The notes under the pieces: model-generated | Told to the model about the DNA's origin: nothing | The model's database searches: none | The model's input: only the letters and a program-made list of their open reading frames with translations | Program-made: the position numbers and the translations under genes | Shown: positions 51,116-61,461 of the stretch, in pieces | Layout of the letters: every line of letters starts with the position of its first letter | How positions within the stretch are numbered: the stretch's first letter is position 1 | NCBI GenBank assembly: GCA_004293725.1 | Contig: REAW01000011.1 | Coordinates: 1 to 64,000, forward strand | From: Curvibacter sp. | GTDB lineage: Bacteria; Pseudomonadota; Gammaproteobacteria; Burkholderiales; Burkholderiaceae_C | Direction of reading: 5' to 3' | DNA: 64,000 bases

Positions 51116-51517
51116 ATGAGCCAGGATTTCACCACCCCCAACACCCCTGCACATGTCAGCGTGCAGCAACTGCAGTCGCTCAATACCGTGGGCACCATCA
51201 GTTATGTGCTGCACCTGGTCGTGGCGGTCAGTGCGTTCATTCCCGGAGGTCAGTTTGGCATGACGCTATTGCTGGTTGCGCTCATTCTGGACATGGTCAA
51301 GCGTAGCGATGCGTCCGGTACCTGGCACGCATCCCATTTCCGCTGGCGCATTCGTTCCGTGATCATCGCGGGGGTCCTGTACCTGGTGACCTTCCCACTG
51401 TTTTTGCTGCTGTATGTGCCCGGCGCCATTGCCTGGGCGCTGATCTCGATATGGTTTCTGTACCGCATCGTCACCGGCTTTATTGCCATGAACAAAGGCC
51501 AGGAGATCGGCGCATGA
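51116..51517 (+). CDS. DUF4870 membrane protein
   Basis: This 133-aa protein has three to four hydrophobic segments (ISYVLHLVVAVSAFIPGG, MTLLLVALILDMV, VIIAGVLYLVTFPLFLLLYVP and AIAWALISIWFLYRI). It matches the DUF4870 (Tic20-like) family of unknown function. I chose ATG 51116 because GGAG lies 5 bp upstream. It is between hisE and the HIT gene and overlaps the latter by four bases. This his-DUF4870-HIT-tat order is common in Burkholderiales as I recall it. Confidence 0.82.
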   Translation: MSQDFTTPNTPAHVSVQQLQSLNTVGTISYVLHLVVAVSAFIPGGQFGMTLLLVALILDMVKRSDASGTWHASHFRWRIRSVIIAGVLYLVTFPLFLLLYVPGAIAWALISIWFLYRIVTGFIAMNKGQEIGA

Positions 51518-51876
51518 GTGCACACGACCCGAACTGCCTTTTCTGCAAAATCATTGCCAAGCAGATCCCCTCCAAAGCGGTATACGAGGACGAACTTGTC
51601 TACGCGTTTCACGACATCAACCCGTGGGCGCCGGTCCATTTCTTGTTGATTCCCAAGGCACACATTCCGAGCATGGCTCAGATTGGGCCAGAGCACGCCG
51701 CGCTGATGGGCCACATGATGGCCCTGGTACCCAAGCTGGCAGCCGAACAGGGCTGCAACCCCTATCCCCATGGCGGCTACCGTTTGCTCACCAACACCGG
51801 GACTGAAGGCGGACAGGAAGTGCACCATTTGCATTTCCATGTGATGGGCGGCACACGCCCTTGGTTGCGTGGGTAA
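51514..51876 (+). CDS. HIT family nucleotide hydrolase, HinT type
   Basis: This 120-aa histidine-triad protein has CLFCKIIAKQIPSKAVYEDE at the N-terminus (CxxC), DINPWAPVHFLLIPKAHI in the middle and the triad HLHFHVMGG (about residues 106-114). It hydrolyses AMP-linked substrates such as adenosine phosphoramidates. The start is ATG 51514, overlapping the previous stop (ATGA). The upstream frame to 51451 is not used. It precedes tatA by 72 bp. Confidence 0.93.
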   Translation: MSAHDPNCLFCKIIAKQIPSKAVYEDELVYAFHDINPWAPVHFLLIPKAHIPSMAQIGPEHAALMGHMMALVPKLAAEQGCNPYPHGGYRLLTNTGTEGGQEVHHLHFHVMGGTRPWLRG

Positions 51877-51948
51877 CTCCATGCCCGTGCGACACATTCA
51901 TAGGGCTTTGCTCGCGCCGACTAGAATTCAATTAATCGTTAGGAGTAA

Positions 51949-52191
51949 ATGATGGGTACTTTTTCCATTTGGCACTGGTTGATCGTCTTGCTGATCGTCG
52001 TCATGGTGTTCGGCACCAAAAAGCTCAAGAACATGGGTTCTGACCTGGGCGGTGCAGTGAAGGGCTTTAAAGATGGTATGAAAGACGGCACTGCAGCCGC
52101 TGCGGAAGACAAACCAGCGGCCCCTCCACAGCAAGTGGCCAATGCCACTGAAAAAACCACGATCGACGTGGAAGCCAAGCAAAAGAACTGA
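51949..52191 (+). CDS. tatA: Twin-arginine translocase subunit TatA
   Basis: This 80-aa protein has an N-terminal membrane helix ([18 protein letters not shown], residues 5-22), an amphipathic helix with [21 protein letters not shown], and an acidic/Ala-rich tail. It forms the pore-like component for folded proteins with twin-arginine signals, such as the YnjB-like protein at 19652 if its leader is functional. TAGGAGT lies before the ATG. Start 51949 or 51952. It begins the tatABC operon. Confidence 0.95.
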   Translation: MMGTFSIWHWLIVLLIVVMVFGTKKLKNMGSDLGGAVKGFKDGMKDGTAAAAEDKPAAPPQQVANATEKTTIDVEAKQKN

Positions 52192-52202
52192 GCTAGCGCT
52201 GC

Positions 52203-52646
52203 GTGATTGACCTCGGCATATCGAAGATGGCGCTGATTGGCGCGGTGGCGTTGATCGTTATCGGGCCCGAGAAGTTACCCAAACTGGCCCGTACGCTGGG
52301 TGCCCTGTTGGGCAAGGCCCAACGCTATGTGGCAGACGTAAAGGCCGAAGTCAACCGTTCTATGGAGCTCGATGAGCTCAAGAAAATGCGTGAAACCGTG
52401 GAGGGCGCCGCGCGTGACGTGGAAAACTCCATCCAGACGCAAGCGAGTGATTTCGAAAAGTCGTGGTCTGACGCCACTGACTCTGCGCTGGAGTCTGCAC
52501 TACCGCAGTACAAGCACCCCCACAAAAACTGGCGCCTTAAACAAGGTGCCATGCCCCAGTGGTACAAAGCCCGCAACGGCGTGCGTACCAAGGCGCAATC
52601 GGGAGCTGCCCGTGTGGCGCGCTACCGTCCGCCGCGCGTGCGCTGA
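52203..52646 (+). CDS. tatB: Twin-arginine translocase subunit TatB
   Basis: This 147-aa protein has an N-terminal membrane helix ([25 protein letters not shown], residues 9-33, with the conserved GPEKLP) and an amphipathic helix. A charged C-terminal tail follows that is rich in Arg. It forms the receptor complex with TatC. The start is GTG at 52203, 11 bp after tatA. The C-terminal Arg-rich end is followed by tatC after 21 bp. Confidence 0.94.
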   Translation: MIDLGISKMALIGAVALIVIGPEKLPKLARTLGALLGKAQRYVADVKAEVNRSMELDELKKMRETVEGAARDVENSIQTQASDFEKSWSDATDSALESALPQYKHPHKNWRLKQGAMPQWYKARNGVRTKAQSGAARVARYRPPRVR

Positions 52647-52667
52647 GCGGCACCACCTAAGTCCCCC

Positions 52668-53462
52668 ATGGCATCAGACAAACAACCGCAAGACGAGCTT
52701 GCCGGCACCGAGCAGCCCTTCGTCCAGCATTTGATGGAGTTGCGCGACCGCTTGGTCCGCGCAGCGATAGCCGTGGGTGTGGCTCTGGCCGTACTGGCGC
52801 TATACCCGGGTCCAGCCCAGCTTTATGACATCTTGGCAGCTCCGCTGGTGGCTACGCTGCCCGCAGGCGGCAAACTCATTGCCACTTCGGTCATCTCCCC
52901 TTTCCTGGTGCCGCTCAAGATCATGCTGATGTCGGCGTTTTTGTTGGCGCTGCCCGTGGTGCTGTGGCAGGTCTGGGCATTTGTGGCCCCTGGCTTGTAC
53001 AGCCACGAGAAGAAGCTGGTGCTGCCGCTGGTGGTGTCCAGCACGCTGTTGTTTTTCGTAGGCGTGGCGTTTTGTTACTTTTTTGTATTTGGGCAGGTGT
53101 TCAAGTTCATCCAGAGTTTTGCCCCGCAAAGCATTGCCGCAACGCCCGATATTGAGTCGTACCTGGACTTCGTGCTCTCCATGTTCCTGGCCTTTGGCTT
53201 GGCGTTTGAGGTGCCTATTGTGGTGATCGTGTTGGCGCGCATGGGCATCGTCAGCATCGAGAAACTCAAAGCCTTTCGCAGCTACTTCATTGTGTTGGCG
53301 TTTGTGGTGGCAGCCGTGGTAACGCCGCCCGATGTGGTGTCGCAGCTGGCACTGGCCATCCCCATGTGTATCTTGTATGAGATTGGTATCTGGGCGGCGC
53401 AGATCTTCATCAAACACACCCAGGCACCCGCTGAAGAAGCACCTACTTCCGAAGCGCCTTAA
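52668..53462 (+). CDS. tatC: Twin-arginine translocase subunit TatC
   Basis: This 264-aa multispanning receptor binds the twin-arginine signal. The N-terminal QPFVQHLMELRDRLVRAAIAVG (residues 16-37) contains the conserved HLxELRxR. Six membrane helices follow, with the P48/E103-type region FVAPGLYSHEKKLVLP (about residues 104-119) and a C-terminal helix before an acidic tail. Length is typical. The next gene, degS-like, is convergent with a 31-bp gap and no clear terminator. Confidence 0.96.
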   Translation: MASDKQPQDELAGTEQPFVQHLMELRDRLVRAAIAVGVALAVLALYPGPAQLYDILAAPLVATLPAGGKLIATSVISPFLVPLKIMLMSAFLLALPVVLWQVWAFVAPGLYSHEKKLVLPLVVSSTLLFFVGVAFCYFFVFGQVFKFIQSFAPQSIAATPDIESYLDFVLSMFLAFGLAFEVPIVVIVLARMGIVSIEKLKAFRSYFIVLAFVVAAVVTPPDVVSQLALAIPMCILYEIGIWAAQIFIKHTQAPAEEAPTSEAP

Positions 53463-53493
53463 GTCTTTTTGTTTCCCGACGCTGCCTGCGGAC

Positions 53494-54639
<1,146 letters not shown>

Positions 54640-54750
54640 CGGGAATTCCAGCATGCGGCGGAACACAGGCGTGCCGCGCAGGGCAAATTGTAGGCGGCCT
54701 GTGGGTGGCGCAGGGGCTGCGCGTTACAGTGCTATATCACGCGCTCTGCC

Positions 54751-55116
54751 ATGCAAACCATCTTCATCCACCCCGCTGCACCGCCCAAGCCGCCCGAGGG
54801 GGCGCCCTGCAATGGCTGCGGGGTGTGCTGCCTGGCCCAGCCGTGCCCCGTCGGCATGCTGTTGTCACGCAGGCGGCACGGCGCTTGCCAGGCACTGCGC
54901 TGGGACGCTGCGCAAACCCAGTACCGCTGTGGCGCCATTACCGAGCCCAAGGGCGTAGTCCAGGCCGCGTTGACGCCTGCGCTGGTGCGACTGGCGCCGG
55001 TGCTGGCCGCCGTGCTGGCATGCGTGGCGCGGCGATGGGTGGCCGCAGGGCAGGGGTGCGACAGTGACCTGCAACCTCAGTCGCCGCCGCCAGCCTCAAC
55101 GACAATGCCGTTTTGA
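54751..55116 (+). CDS. Small cysteine-cluster protein, YkgJ-like
   Basis: This 121-aa protein has a Cys cluster CNGCGVCCLAQPCPVG (about residues 20-35) and more Cys residues at CQALRW and YRCGAI, a pattern like YkgJ/UPF0153 proteins that bind zinc or iron-sulfur. A hydrophobic middle segment (ALVRLAPVLAAVLACVARRWVAA) could be membrane associated. Function is unknown. It overlaps the start of the Nif3-like frame (TGA 55114-55116). It is divergent from the degS-like gene (111 bp apart). Confidence 0.65.
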   Translation: MQTIFIHPAAPPKPPEGAPCNGCGVCCLAQPCPVGMLLSRRRHGACQALRWDAAQTQYRCGAITEPKGVVQAALTPALVRLAPVLAAVLACVARRWVAAGQGCDSDLQPQSPPPASTTMPF

Positions 55117-55133
55117 CCACCCTAAGTGCCGAC

Positions 55134-55886
55134 ATGACTGACCGCTCCACCCTGTTATCCACCTTGGACGCACTGTTGCAACCCGAGCGCTTCAAAGACT
55201 ATGGCCCCAACGGCTTGCAGGTCGAAGGTCGTGATGAAGTGCATACTTTGGTGTCAGGCGTCACGGCCAGTCTGGCGCTGATCGAAGCCGCTATTGCGGC
55301 CAAGGCGGATGCGATCCTGGTGCACCATGGCTTGTTTTGGCGGGGCCACGACGGCCGCGTGACCGGGTGGATGCGCCAACGCCTGGGCCTGCTGCTGGCC
55401 CATAACATCAACCTCATTGCTTACCATTTGCCGCTGGACGCGCACCCCGAGTTGGGAAATAACGCCCAGTTGGGGCGCGTGCTGGGCTTGCAAGCGGACG
55501 CAAGGTTTGGCGAGCAACAGTTAGGCTTCTTGGGCACAGCGCCACAGGCCCTGAACACAGCCCACGCCTTGGCCGACCATGTGCAGGCTGCGCTCGGCCG
55601 CAGCGTCACTTTGGTGCCCGGCGGCACACAGCCACTGCGCCGCATTGCCTGGTGTACGGGTGGCGCCCAAGGCTACTTTGAAGACGCCATAGCGGCCGGG
55701 GCCGATGCCTTCATTACCGGCGAGATTTCCGAGCCCCAGGCCCACTACGCGCGCGAATGCGGCGTCGCCTACATCGCCTGTGGCCACCATGCCAGCGAGC
55801 GCTATGGCGCACCGGCCGTCGCTGCCCACGTAGCCGCGCAGTTGGGGCTGGCCCATACCTTCATCGACATCGACAACCCCGCATGA
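55134..55886 (+). CDS. Nif3-like dinuclear metal-centre protein (GTP cyclohydrolase I type 2 fold)
   Basis: This 250-aa protein belongs to the NIF3/YbgI family. Metal ligands lie in ILVHHGLFWRG (about residues 65-75), LIAYHLPLDAH and the C-terminal YIACGHHASERYG (about residues 216-228). The cluster is thought to be two metal ions. The biochemical role is unknown, and the old GTP cyclohydrolase name is unproven. A TTG 21 bases upstream (55113) is in frame, but the ATG at 55134 is favoured. It overlaps pdxA by ATGA. Confidence 0.9.
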   Translation: MTDRSTLLSTLDALLQPERFKDYGPNGLQVEGRDEVHTLVSGVTASLALIEAAIAAKADAILVHHGLFWRGHDGRVTGWMRQRLGLLLAHNINLIAYHLPLDAHPELGNNAQLGRVLGLQADARFGEQQLGFLGTAPQALNTAHALADHVQAALGRSVTLVPGGTQPLRRIAWCTGGAQGYFEDAIAAGADAFITGEISEPQAHYARECGVAYIACGHHASERYGAPAVAAHVAAQLGLAHTFIDIDNPA

Positions 55887-56929
55887 GTGCCACCGATCTT
55901 CCCATTGCCCTGACGTTGGGCGACGCCGCTGGTATTGGCCCCGAAATCATTGCCAAGTGTTTCTTGCAGCAGCCCGAAGCGTTGCAAGGCTGTTTTGTGG
56001 CCGGTGATGTGCAGGCCATGCGCCGGGCGCTGGCCGTGGTGCAAGGCGAAGTGCCGCTGCCGGTGGTGCAAATCGCCACACCAGCGGAGGCGCTGGAGTT
56101 GCCTCCACGTTGCCTGCCGGTGTTGCAGGTGGGCGAGGCAATGGCGCCCGTAGCGTGGGGCCATGTGAGCGCGGCTGCGGGCGAGTTTGCGGGTCGCTGC
56201 GTGGTGTGGGCGGCCCACGCCGCACTGCGCGGCGAGCTGGCAGCCTTAGTGACAGCACCCTTGCACAAGGAAGCGCTTTGCGCCGCAGGAGCGCCGTATG
56301 ACGCGTTTCCCGGCCACACCGAAATGCTGCAAGCCGCTGCAGCACGCCATTTCAACGTGGCGGTTGACGCCATGCCCGTGCGCATGATGCTGGCCAACGA
56401 CGAGTTGCGCACTGTATTGGTCAGCATCCACCTCTCGTTGCGTGATGCACTGGCCGCAATCACCCTGGATAACGTGCTGCAAACCCTCCTGATCACCCAC
56501 GATGCGCTGCAGCGCATGTTGGGCCGCGCGCCACGTATTGCGGTCGCGGGGGTCAACCCGCATGCGGGGGAGGGCGGCCTGTTCGGCCGGGAAGAGCTGG
56601 ATACAGTGATTCCCGCCGTGCATGCCGCACAAGCCCAGGGCTGCCAGGTGTTGGGGCCCTTCGCACCCGATACCGTGTTCATGCGCGCCCGCAGTACCGC
56701 TGCGCATCCGGGAGAGTTTGACGTGGTGATTGCGATGTACCACGACCAAGGCCTGATTCCGGTGAAGTACTTGGGGGTGGAGCAGGGCGTGAATGTGACG
56801 CTGGGCCTGCCACTGGTACGCACCAGCCCAGACCATGGCACCGCGTTTGATATTGCCGGAACCGGCCGCGCAGACCCCTCCAGTATGTTGGCTGCCATTC
56901 GCATGGCGCGGCAGCTTGTCAGGGGCTAA
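55883..56929 (+). CDS. pdxA: 4-hydroxythreonine-4-phosphate dehydrogenase
   Basis: This 348-aa enzyme acts in the DXP-dependent synthesis of pyridoxal phosphate, the cofactor of HisC among others. Motifs: TLGDAAGIGPEIIAK (residues 10-24), APLHKEALCAAG (Lys/His region), FPGHTEML (about residues 142-149, metal His), NPHAGEGGLFGREE and MYHDQGLIPVKYLG (metal His/Asp). Length is usual. I chose ATG 55883. The longer frame reaches into the Nif3 gene. Confidence 0.95.
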   Translation: MSATDLPIALTLGDAAGIGPEIIAKCFLQQPEALQGCFVAGDVQAMRRALAVVQGEVPLPVVQIATPAEALELPPRCLPVLQVGEAMAPVAWGHVSAAAGEFAGRCVVWAAHAALRGELAALVTAPLHKEALCAAGAPYDAFPGHTEMLQAAAARHFNVAVDAMPVRMMLANDELRTVLVSIHLSLRDALAAITLDNVLQTLLITHDALQRMLGRAPRIAVAGVNPHAGEGGLFGREELDTVIPAVHAAQAQGCQVLGPFAPDTVFMRARSTAAHPGEFDVVIAMYHDQGLIPVKYLGVEQGVNVTLGLPLVRTSPDHGTAFDIAGTGRADPSSMLAAIRMARQLVRG

Positions 56930-57111
56930 CGGATAAGCAAATATGCCTTTCGATGTGACGCAACCCAGCAAGTTGGCAATACCCACCGGAGGCATGCAAT
57001 TTGTGCCCACAAAAACTCACCTACGGTCAATAATGGCCGCACATTTGATCAGCAAATGACGCAAGTTAGGTGTGCGTTGCCCTGCCATCTTGCGTCGATC
57101 CAGGAATAGCC

Positions 57112-58086
57112 ATGAACAGTGCTCCAGTACCCAAAAAGACCAGTCAAGCCAATGGACAAAGCGGAAGCGGCCGCTTGGAGTTGTTACTTTTTCGGCTTGG
57201 AGAGGCAACCGATGCCAAGCAACGCGAGCTGTTTGGCATCAATGTGTTCAAAGTCCGCGAAATTGTTGTGGCGCCGCACATTACATCTATTGTGAACGGT
57301 CCGCCACATTCTTTAGGGTTGGCCAATGTGCGTGGACAGCTCATCCCCGTCATTGATTTGCCTGGCCTGACTGGATGTGTACGGCAGACGGATTCCAACA
57401 TCGTGCTGGTTACGGAGTTTGCCCGCATGACCCTGGCATTCCTCGTTGACGAGGTGGTCGAGATTGTGCAAATGGAGTGGAAACACTTGTTGGCAGCAGA
57501 TAGCAGCAGCTCCGCGCTACTGTCGGGTGTGGCCCGAATTGATGGTGATGCCCCTAATTCCCGGCTTGTGCAGGTATTGGATGTGGAGCAGATCTTGCGA
57601 AATGTATTTCCGGACGCGAGTACCCACACGGACCAAAATTCTTCATTGACCAGACTTCGCTTGCCAGAAGGCTCGGTTATTTTGGTGGCGGAGGACTCGG
57701 CGGTAGCCCGCATGTTGGTCGAAGAGAGTCTGAGATCCATGGGAGTGCAGTTTTTGGCGGTCAAGAACGGTCGGGAAGCATGGGACCGCTTGGCAAGCTT
57801 CCACCAAGAGGCCGTAGCCAAGGGCGAACGTGCGCGCGACAAAGTGGCATTGGTACTTACGGATTTGGAAATGCCCGAGATGGATGGGTTTACGCTTACC
57901 CGGAACATCAAAAATGACGCACGGTTTTCGGGCATTCCTGTCATCGTGTATTCGTCACTCACGGGGTCCGCCAGCGAGGGCCATGCGAGCAGTGTGGGTG
58001 CGGACGCCTACGTGGCTAAATTCGAACCCCATGAGCTGGCAGATTCAATTGGCAAGACCTTGGCGGATCGAAGATTGCACGTTTAG
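57112..58086 (+). CDS. cheV: Chemotaxis protein CheV
   Basis: This 324-aa coupling protein has an N-terminal CheW-like domain (LFGINVFKVREIVVAP, ANVRGQLIPVIDLPGL; about residues 42-185). The C-terminal receiver domain (about residues 195-320) has the phosphoacceptor in VALVLTDLEMPEMDGFTLTRN and acidic residues in VAEDSAVARM. It links receptors such as the one at 12159 to CheA and may adapt signalling. No other che genes are adjacent. The start is ATG 57112, with AGGAAT upstream. The 182-bp gap before it (56930-57111) shows nothing I can name apart from a 38-codon frame without support. Confidence 0.93.
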   Translation: MNSAPVPKKTSQANGQSGSGRLELLLFRLGEATDAKQRELFGINVFKVREIVVAPHITSIVNGPPHSLGLANVRGQLIPVIDLPGLTGCVRQTDSNIVLVTEFARMTLAFLVDEVVEIVQMEWKHLLAADSSSSALLSGVARIDGDAPNSRLVQVLDVEQILRNVFPDASTHTDQNSSLTRLRLPEGSVILVAEDSAVARMLVEESLRSMGVQFLAVKNGREAWDRLASFHQEAVAKGERARDKVALVLTDLEMPEMDGFTLTRNIKNDARFSGIPVIVYSSLTGSASEGHASSVGADAYVAKFEPHELADSIGKTLADRRLHV

Positions 58087-58095
58087 AAGGCTTGC

Positions 58096-58629
58096 GTGCA
58101 TACGGTAGGCGCAGACAAAATAGGGTTTGATGACCGCATCTACCGCCGCCTTGGGATTCGAAGGTACAAGCCGTCGGACTTTGAGGCCTGTGTCGGTGTG
58201 TTTGGTAGCAATGTGCCACGGTATTTTGGAGCAGCAGAGCTCCCGGAGTTCGCCGCGTTTTTAGGTCAAGCCCATGCGCACTATTGGGTCGTCGACATTG
58301 AGGGCGCGTTGGAAGCTTGCGGCGGAGTCAGCGTTCGCGATGGCGTTGGTCGCCTTTGCTGGGGCATGGTGCACCTAAGCCGTCACCGAACTTCCATTGG
58401 CTCCGCCTTATTGCAATGGCGTCTAGACGCATTGTTCGGTGCATCGTCGGATGTTCAAGAAGTGCGCATCGAAACGAGTCAATGGACCGCGGGATTCTAT
58501 GGACGATTCGGTTTCAAAACGACCACAATCACTGCAAATGGGCTTGCACTTGGGTTTGACAGTGTTGTCATGGTGCTGAGCCGCAAAGACTGGCGCCCGG
58601 CGAGCGTCGACAGCGCCCATTCCGTTTAG
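58096..58629 (+). CDS. GNAT family N-acetyltransferase
   Basis: This 177-aa protein resembles GNAT acetyltransferases. N-terminal IRRYKPSDFEACVGVFGSNVP is the usual first strand and helix. The acetyl-CoA-binding loop appears in HLSRHRTSIGSALLQW (about residues 92-107, degenerate R/Q-x2-G-x-G/A). The C-terminal FYGRFGFKTTTI is the usual C-terminal strand. The substrate is unknown. It starts with GTG 58096, 9 bp after cheV, so the two may share a transcript. Confidence 0.78.
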   Translation: MHTVGADKIGFDDRIYRRLGIRRYKPSDFEACVGVFGSNVPRYFGAAELPEFAAFLGQAHAHYWVVDIEGALEACGGVSVRDGVGRLCWGMVHLSRHRTSIGSALLQWRLDALFGASSDVQEVRIETSQWTAGFYGRFGFKTTTITANGLALGFDSVVMVLSRKDWRPASVDSAHSV

Positions 58630-58862
58630 ACGCGTGCCTTTCGGCACATGCACTCTTCCTCCATCCTCTAATGAAAACGCAGGTAGCGTTGTTGCAACAA
58701 AATTTTCTAGATACTAAAAAATCGCGAGTTACCAAATGTGGGCGTGCCCAAGAGCCTTGGTTGTGGTCTCCTCCAGCCATCCGTCATTTCGACAATGCGC
58801 CCACTACAATCCCATCACATCGCAGGCACAGGGCCTCCCTGTTTTTCATGAGGTATGTCGCT

Positions 58863-59306
58863 ATGGTTTTTCCCATGAATCCTGATACGGTGTCGCACGG
58901 CATCCAATTGGCGGTGGCGCCGGTGTTTCTCTTGACGGCAGTGTCCGGCATGATCGCAGCTGTTTCGCAGCGACTGGCACGCATCATCGACCGGGCGCGT
59001 CTGGTGGAATCGCGCATCATGCAGGGGAGCCACCTGGCGGAAGATGCGGCTGGCTATGCCGAACTGGCCGAACTGCGCACGCGCGGGTTATTGGCCAACA
59101 GCAGCATTGCAATGCTCACCGCTTGCGCATTTCTCATTGGCATCACCATTGTGGTGCTGTTCCTTGGCGAGACGATTGAATTTCCCGGCCTGCGAATTTC
59201 CATCTTCAGTTTCTTGGGCGGGGTGGTGTGCTTTTTGGGCGCACTTATCTGCTTCATGGTGGAGACATTCATCGCCACACGCTTGCTGAATTTTGGGCGC
59301 AAGTAA
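58863..59306 (+). CDS. DUF2721 family membrane protein
   Basis: This 147-aa protein has an N-terminal membrane helix (IQLAVAPVFLLTAVSGMIAAVS), a cytoplasmic segment (RLARIIDRARLVESRIM) and two more helices (SIAMLTACAFLIGITIVVLFLGE and FSFLGGVVCFLGALICFMVE). It matches DUF2721, whose role is unknown. I chose ATG 58863. Alternatives are ATG 58875 and the long frame from 58671, whose extra part lacks support. It is convergent with the molybdopterin enzyme gene (9 bp apart). Confidence 0.85.
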   Translation: MVFPMNPDTVSHGIQLAVAPVFLLTAVSGMIAAVSQRLARIIDRARLVESRIMQGSHLAEDAAGYAELAELRTRGLLANSSIAMLTACAFLIGITIVVLFLGETIEFPGLRISIFSFLGGVVCFLGALICFMVETFIATRLLNFGRK

Positions 59307-59315
59307 CGCCGAGTC

Positions 59316-61385
59316 TCACGCTTTGCGAATTTCCACAGCGCAGTCGTAAAACGTCGGAGCCCGGCCCATATCGGTGAGGCGCTGGCTGGTGAGTTCGTTC
59401 ACATTGGTTCCATCGCGGCCCAGTTTTCGCCACCAGATGCCAAGGCCATGGACCACACCTGGGCGAGCGCGCTCAGAAACGCGGGCCACGCATTCATGGA
59501 CGCCGCGTTTGTTGAAGACACGCACGACATCACCATCGACGATCTGACGTTGCGCAGCATCACTGGCGTGGATCTCCACCAGCGGCTCCCCTTCGATATC
59601 CCGCAAGCTTTTCACATTTACAAACGTGGAGTTTAGAAAGTTGCGCGCCGGTGGCGAGATCATGGCTAGCGGGTAAGCAGCATCGGCCCCCGCAGGCTCA
59701 TAGTTGGGTACGTGGTCGAAGAGACCGTCGTCGCCCTGGGCTGCCAAGCGTGCGCTAAAAAATTCGCATCTGCCACTGGGGGTAGGAAAGTCGCCCTTTG
59801 CAAATGGCGCGTCCGGTACCGGCAAGGGGGCAAAGCCTTGGCGCAACAGCAGATCAAAGTCCACGTGCTCGCCAAAGGCCGTGCGGCAAAGCTCTTCATC
59901 GCTCTCGCCAAACACGGCTTCGGTGTAGCCCATGCGATGTGCAAGGCCGCGGAAAAAGTCGGTATTCGTACGTGCCTCACCCATTGGTGCAATGGAGGGG
60001 CGGTTGAGCAGAATGTCGGTGTGGCCGTAGCTGCTGTGCACGTCCCAGTGCTCCAACTGGGTGGTGGCGGGCAGTACGTAGTCGGCGTAGTCGGCGGTAT
60101 CGGTCTGGAAGTGCTCCAGAACCACTGTGAACAGGTCTTCGCGCGAAAACCCCTCCACTACTTTGTTGGACTCAGGGGCCACGGCCACGGGGTTACTGTT
60201 GTAAACAACCAGCGCTTCAATTGCGGGGCCGAATTCCGCGCTGGATGGGCGCAGCAGGTCATCGCCGATCGTTGTCATGTTGATGGTGCGCGGATGACCT
60301 CCTGCCCGAAGCTCTGGGCGCTCCAATGCGGCGGTTTGGGTGGGCACATAGCCCGAGCTAGACAGCAAGACGCCGCCAGCGCGATGCCGCCAGGCGCCTA
60401 CCAAGGCAGGGAGACTGGCAATCGCACGCACGGCGTTGCCGCCGCCACGCACCCGTTGCAGGCCGTAGTTCATGCGAATGGCAACTGGTTCGCCCGCGCG
60501 CGCGGTTTGGCCGTAGGCGCGGGCCAGTTCGCGCACCTCGTCTGCCGTGATACCGCACACGGCCGCCGTGCGCTCTGGCGGCCATTGCTGGGCGCGGGCC
60601 CGCAGGGCGTCCCAGCCGAGGGTGTAATGGGCCAGGTAGTCGTGGTCCAGCCAGTCATGGGCAATCAATTCGTGCATCAGGCCCAATGCCAAGGCGGCGT
60701 CGGTGCCCGGCAGCAGGGCAATGTGTTGGTGGCACTTTTCAGCAGTCTCCGATCGACGTGGGTCGATGCAGATGATCTTTGCGCCATTGCGCTTGGCTGT
60801 TTGCACATAGCGCCAGAAGTGCACATTGCTGGCAATCGAATTGCTGCCCCATATCAGGATCAGTCGTGCCTCGGCAAAAAACTCCACCCGCATGCCAACC
60901 TTGTTGCCCAAGGTAAACGTCAAGGCCTCAGCACCCGCAGAGGCACAAATGGTGCGATCCAGGTATGAGGCGCCGAGTTTGTTGAAGAAGCGCGCCGCCA
61001 TACCTTCGCCTTGCACGCGCCCCATGGTGCCCGCATAGCTATAGGGCAGGATGGCTTGTGGATCGCGCGCGGCAATAGACTGAAGGCGCTGCGCAATGTC
61101 GGTTAGCGCTTGCTCCCAGCTTACCCGCTCAAACTTGCCCGAGCCCTTGGGGCCCACACGTCGCAGAGGGTGTAGCAGGCGCTCGGGGTGGTACGTTCGT
61201 TCGGTATAGCGCGAAACCTTGGTGCAAAGCGCGCCATGCGTGGCCGGGTGGTCGGGGTTGCCTTGGACCTTGATGGCTATTCCCCCTTTTACGGTGACCA
61301 GCATGGAGCAGGTGTCGGGGCAGTCGTGCGGGCAGGCTCCGAGGACTTGGTGCTCGGGCGCAGGTGCTGATGGGTCTGGGTGCAT
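59316..61385 (-). CDS. Molybdopterin-dependent oxidoreductase, formate dehydrogenase/arsenite-like family
   Basis: This 689-aa DMSO-reductase-superfamily enzyme has an N-terminal [4Fe-4S] site (CPHDCPDTC and a later Cys in GALCTKV, residues about 18-54). Molybdopterin-guanine-dinucleotide regions include LILIWGSNSIASNVHFW and the C-terminal dinucleotide-binding domain (SPPARNFLNSTFVN onward). No Tat signal is seen, so it is cytoplasmic. No partner subunits (ferredoxin, NADH-binding or membrane anchor genes) are adjacent, so the redox partner and substrate are unclear. The start is ATG 61385. Confidence 0.85.
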   Translation of the reverse strand: MHPDPSAPAPEHQVLGACPHDCPDTCSMLVTVKGGIAIKVQGNPDHPATHGALCTKVSRYTERTYHPERLLHPLRRVGPKGSGKFERVSWEQALTDIAQRLQSIAARDPQAILPYSYAGTMGRVQGEGMAARFFNKLGASYLDRTICASAGAEALTFTLGNKVGMRVEFFAEARLILIWGSNSIASNVHFWRYVQTAKRNGAKIICIDPRRSETAEKCHQHIALLPGTDAALALGLMHELIAHDWLDHDYLAHYTLGWDALRARAQQWPPERTAAVCGITADEVRELARAYGQTARAGEPVAIRMNYGLQRVRGGGNAVRAIASLPALVGAWRHRAGGVLLSSSGYVPTQTAALERPELRAGGHPRTINMTTIGDDLLRPSSAEFGPAIEALVVYNSNPVAVAPESNKVVEGFSREDLFTVVLEHFQTDTADYADYVLPATTQLEHWDVHSSYGHTDILLNRPSIAPMGEARTNTDFFRGLAHRMGYTEAVFGESDEELCRTAFGEHVDFDLLLRQGFAPLPVPDAPFAKGDFPTPSGRCEFFSARLAAQGDDGLFDHVPNYEPAGADAAYPLAMISPPARNFLNSTFVNVKSLRDIEGEPLVEIHASDAAQRQIVDGDVVRVFNKRGVHECVARVSERARPGVVHGLGIWWRKLGRDGTNVNELTSQRLTDMGRAPTFYDCAVEIRKA

Positions 61386-61461
61386 AGCGATACTTTAGCG
61401 AATCTGGCCCAAGGGGGCGTCGAGGCGGTGCACAATCTATTTACTTGATGGAGTCCACACC

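Noticed and set aside
56943-57059. 38-codon frame between pdxA and cheV
   Set aside because: It has a weak ribosome site and no resemblance to a known small protein.
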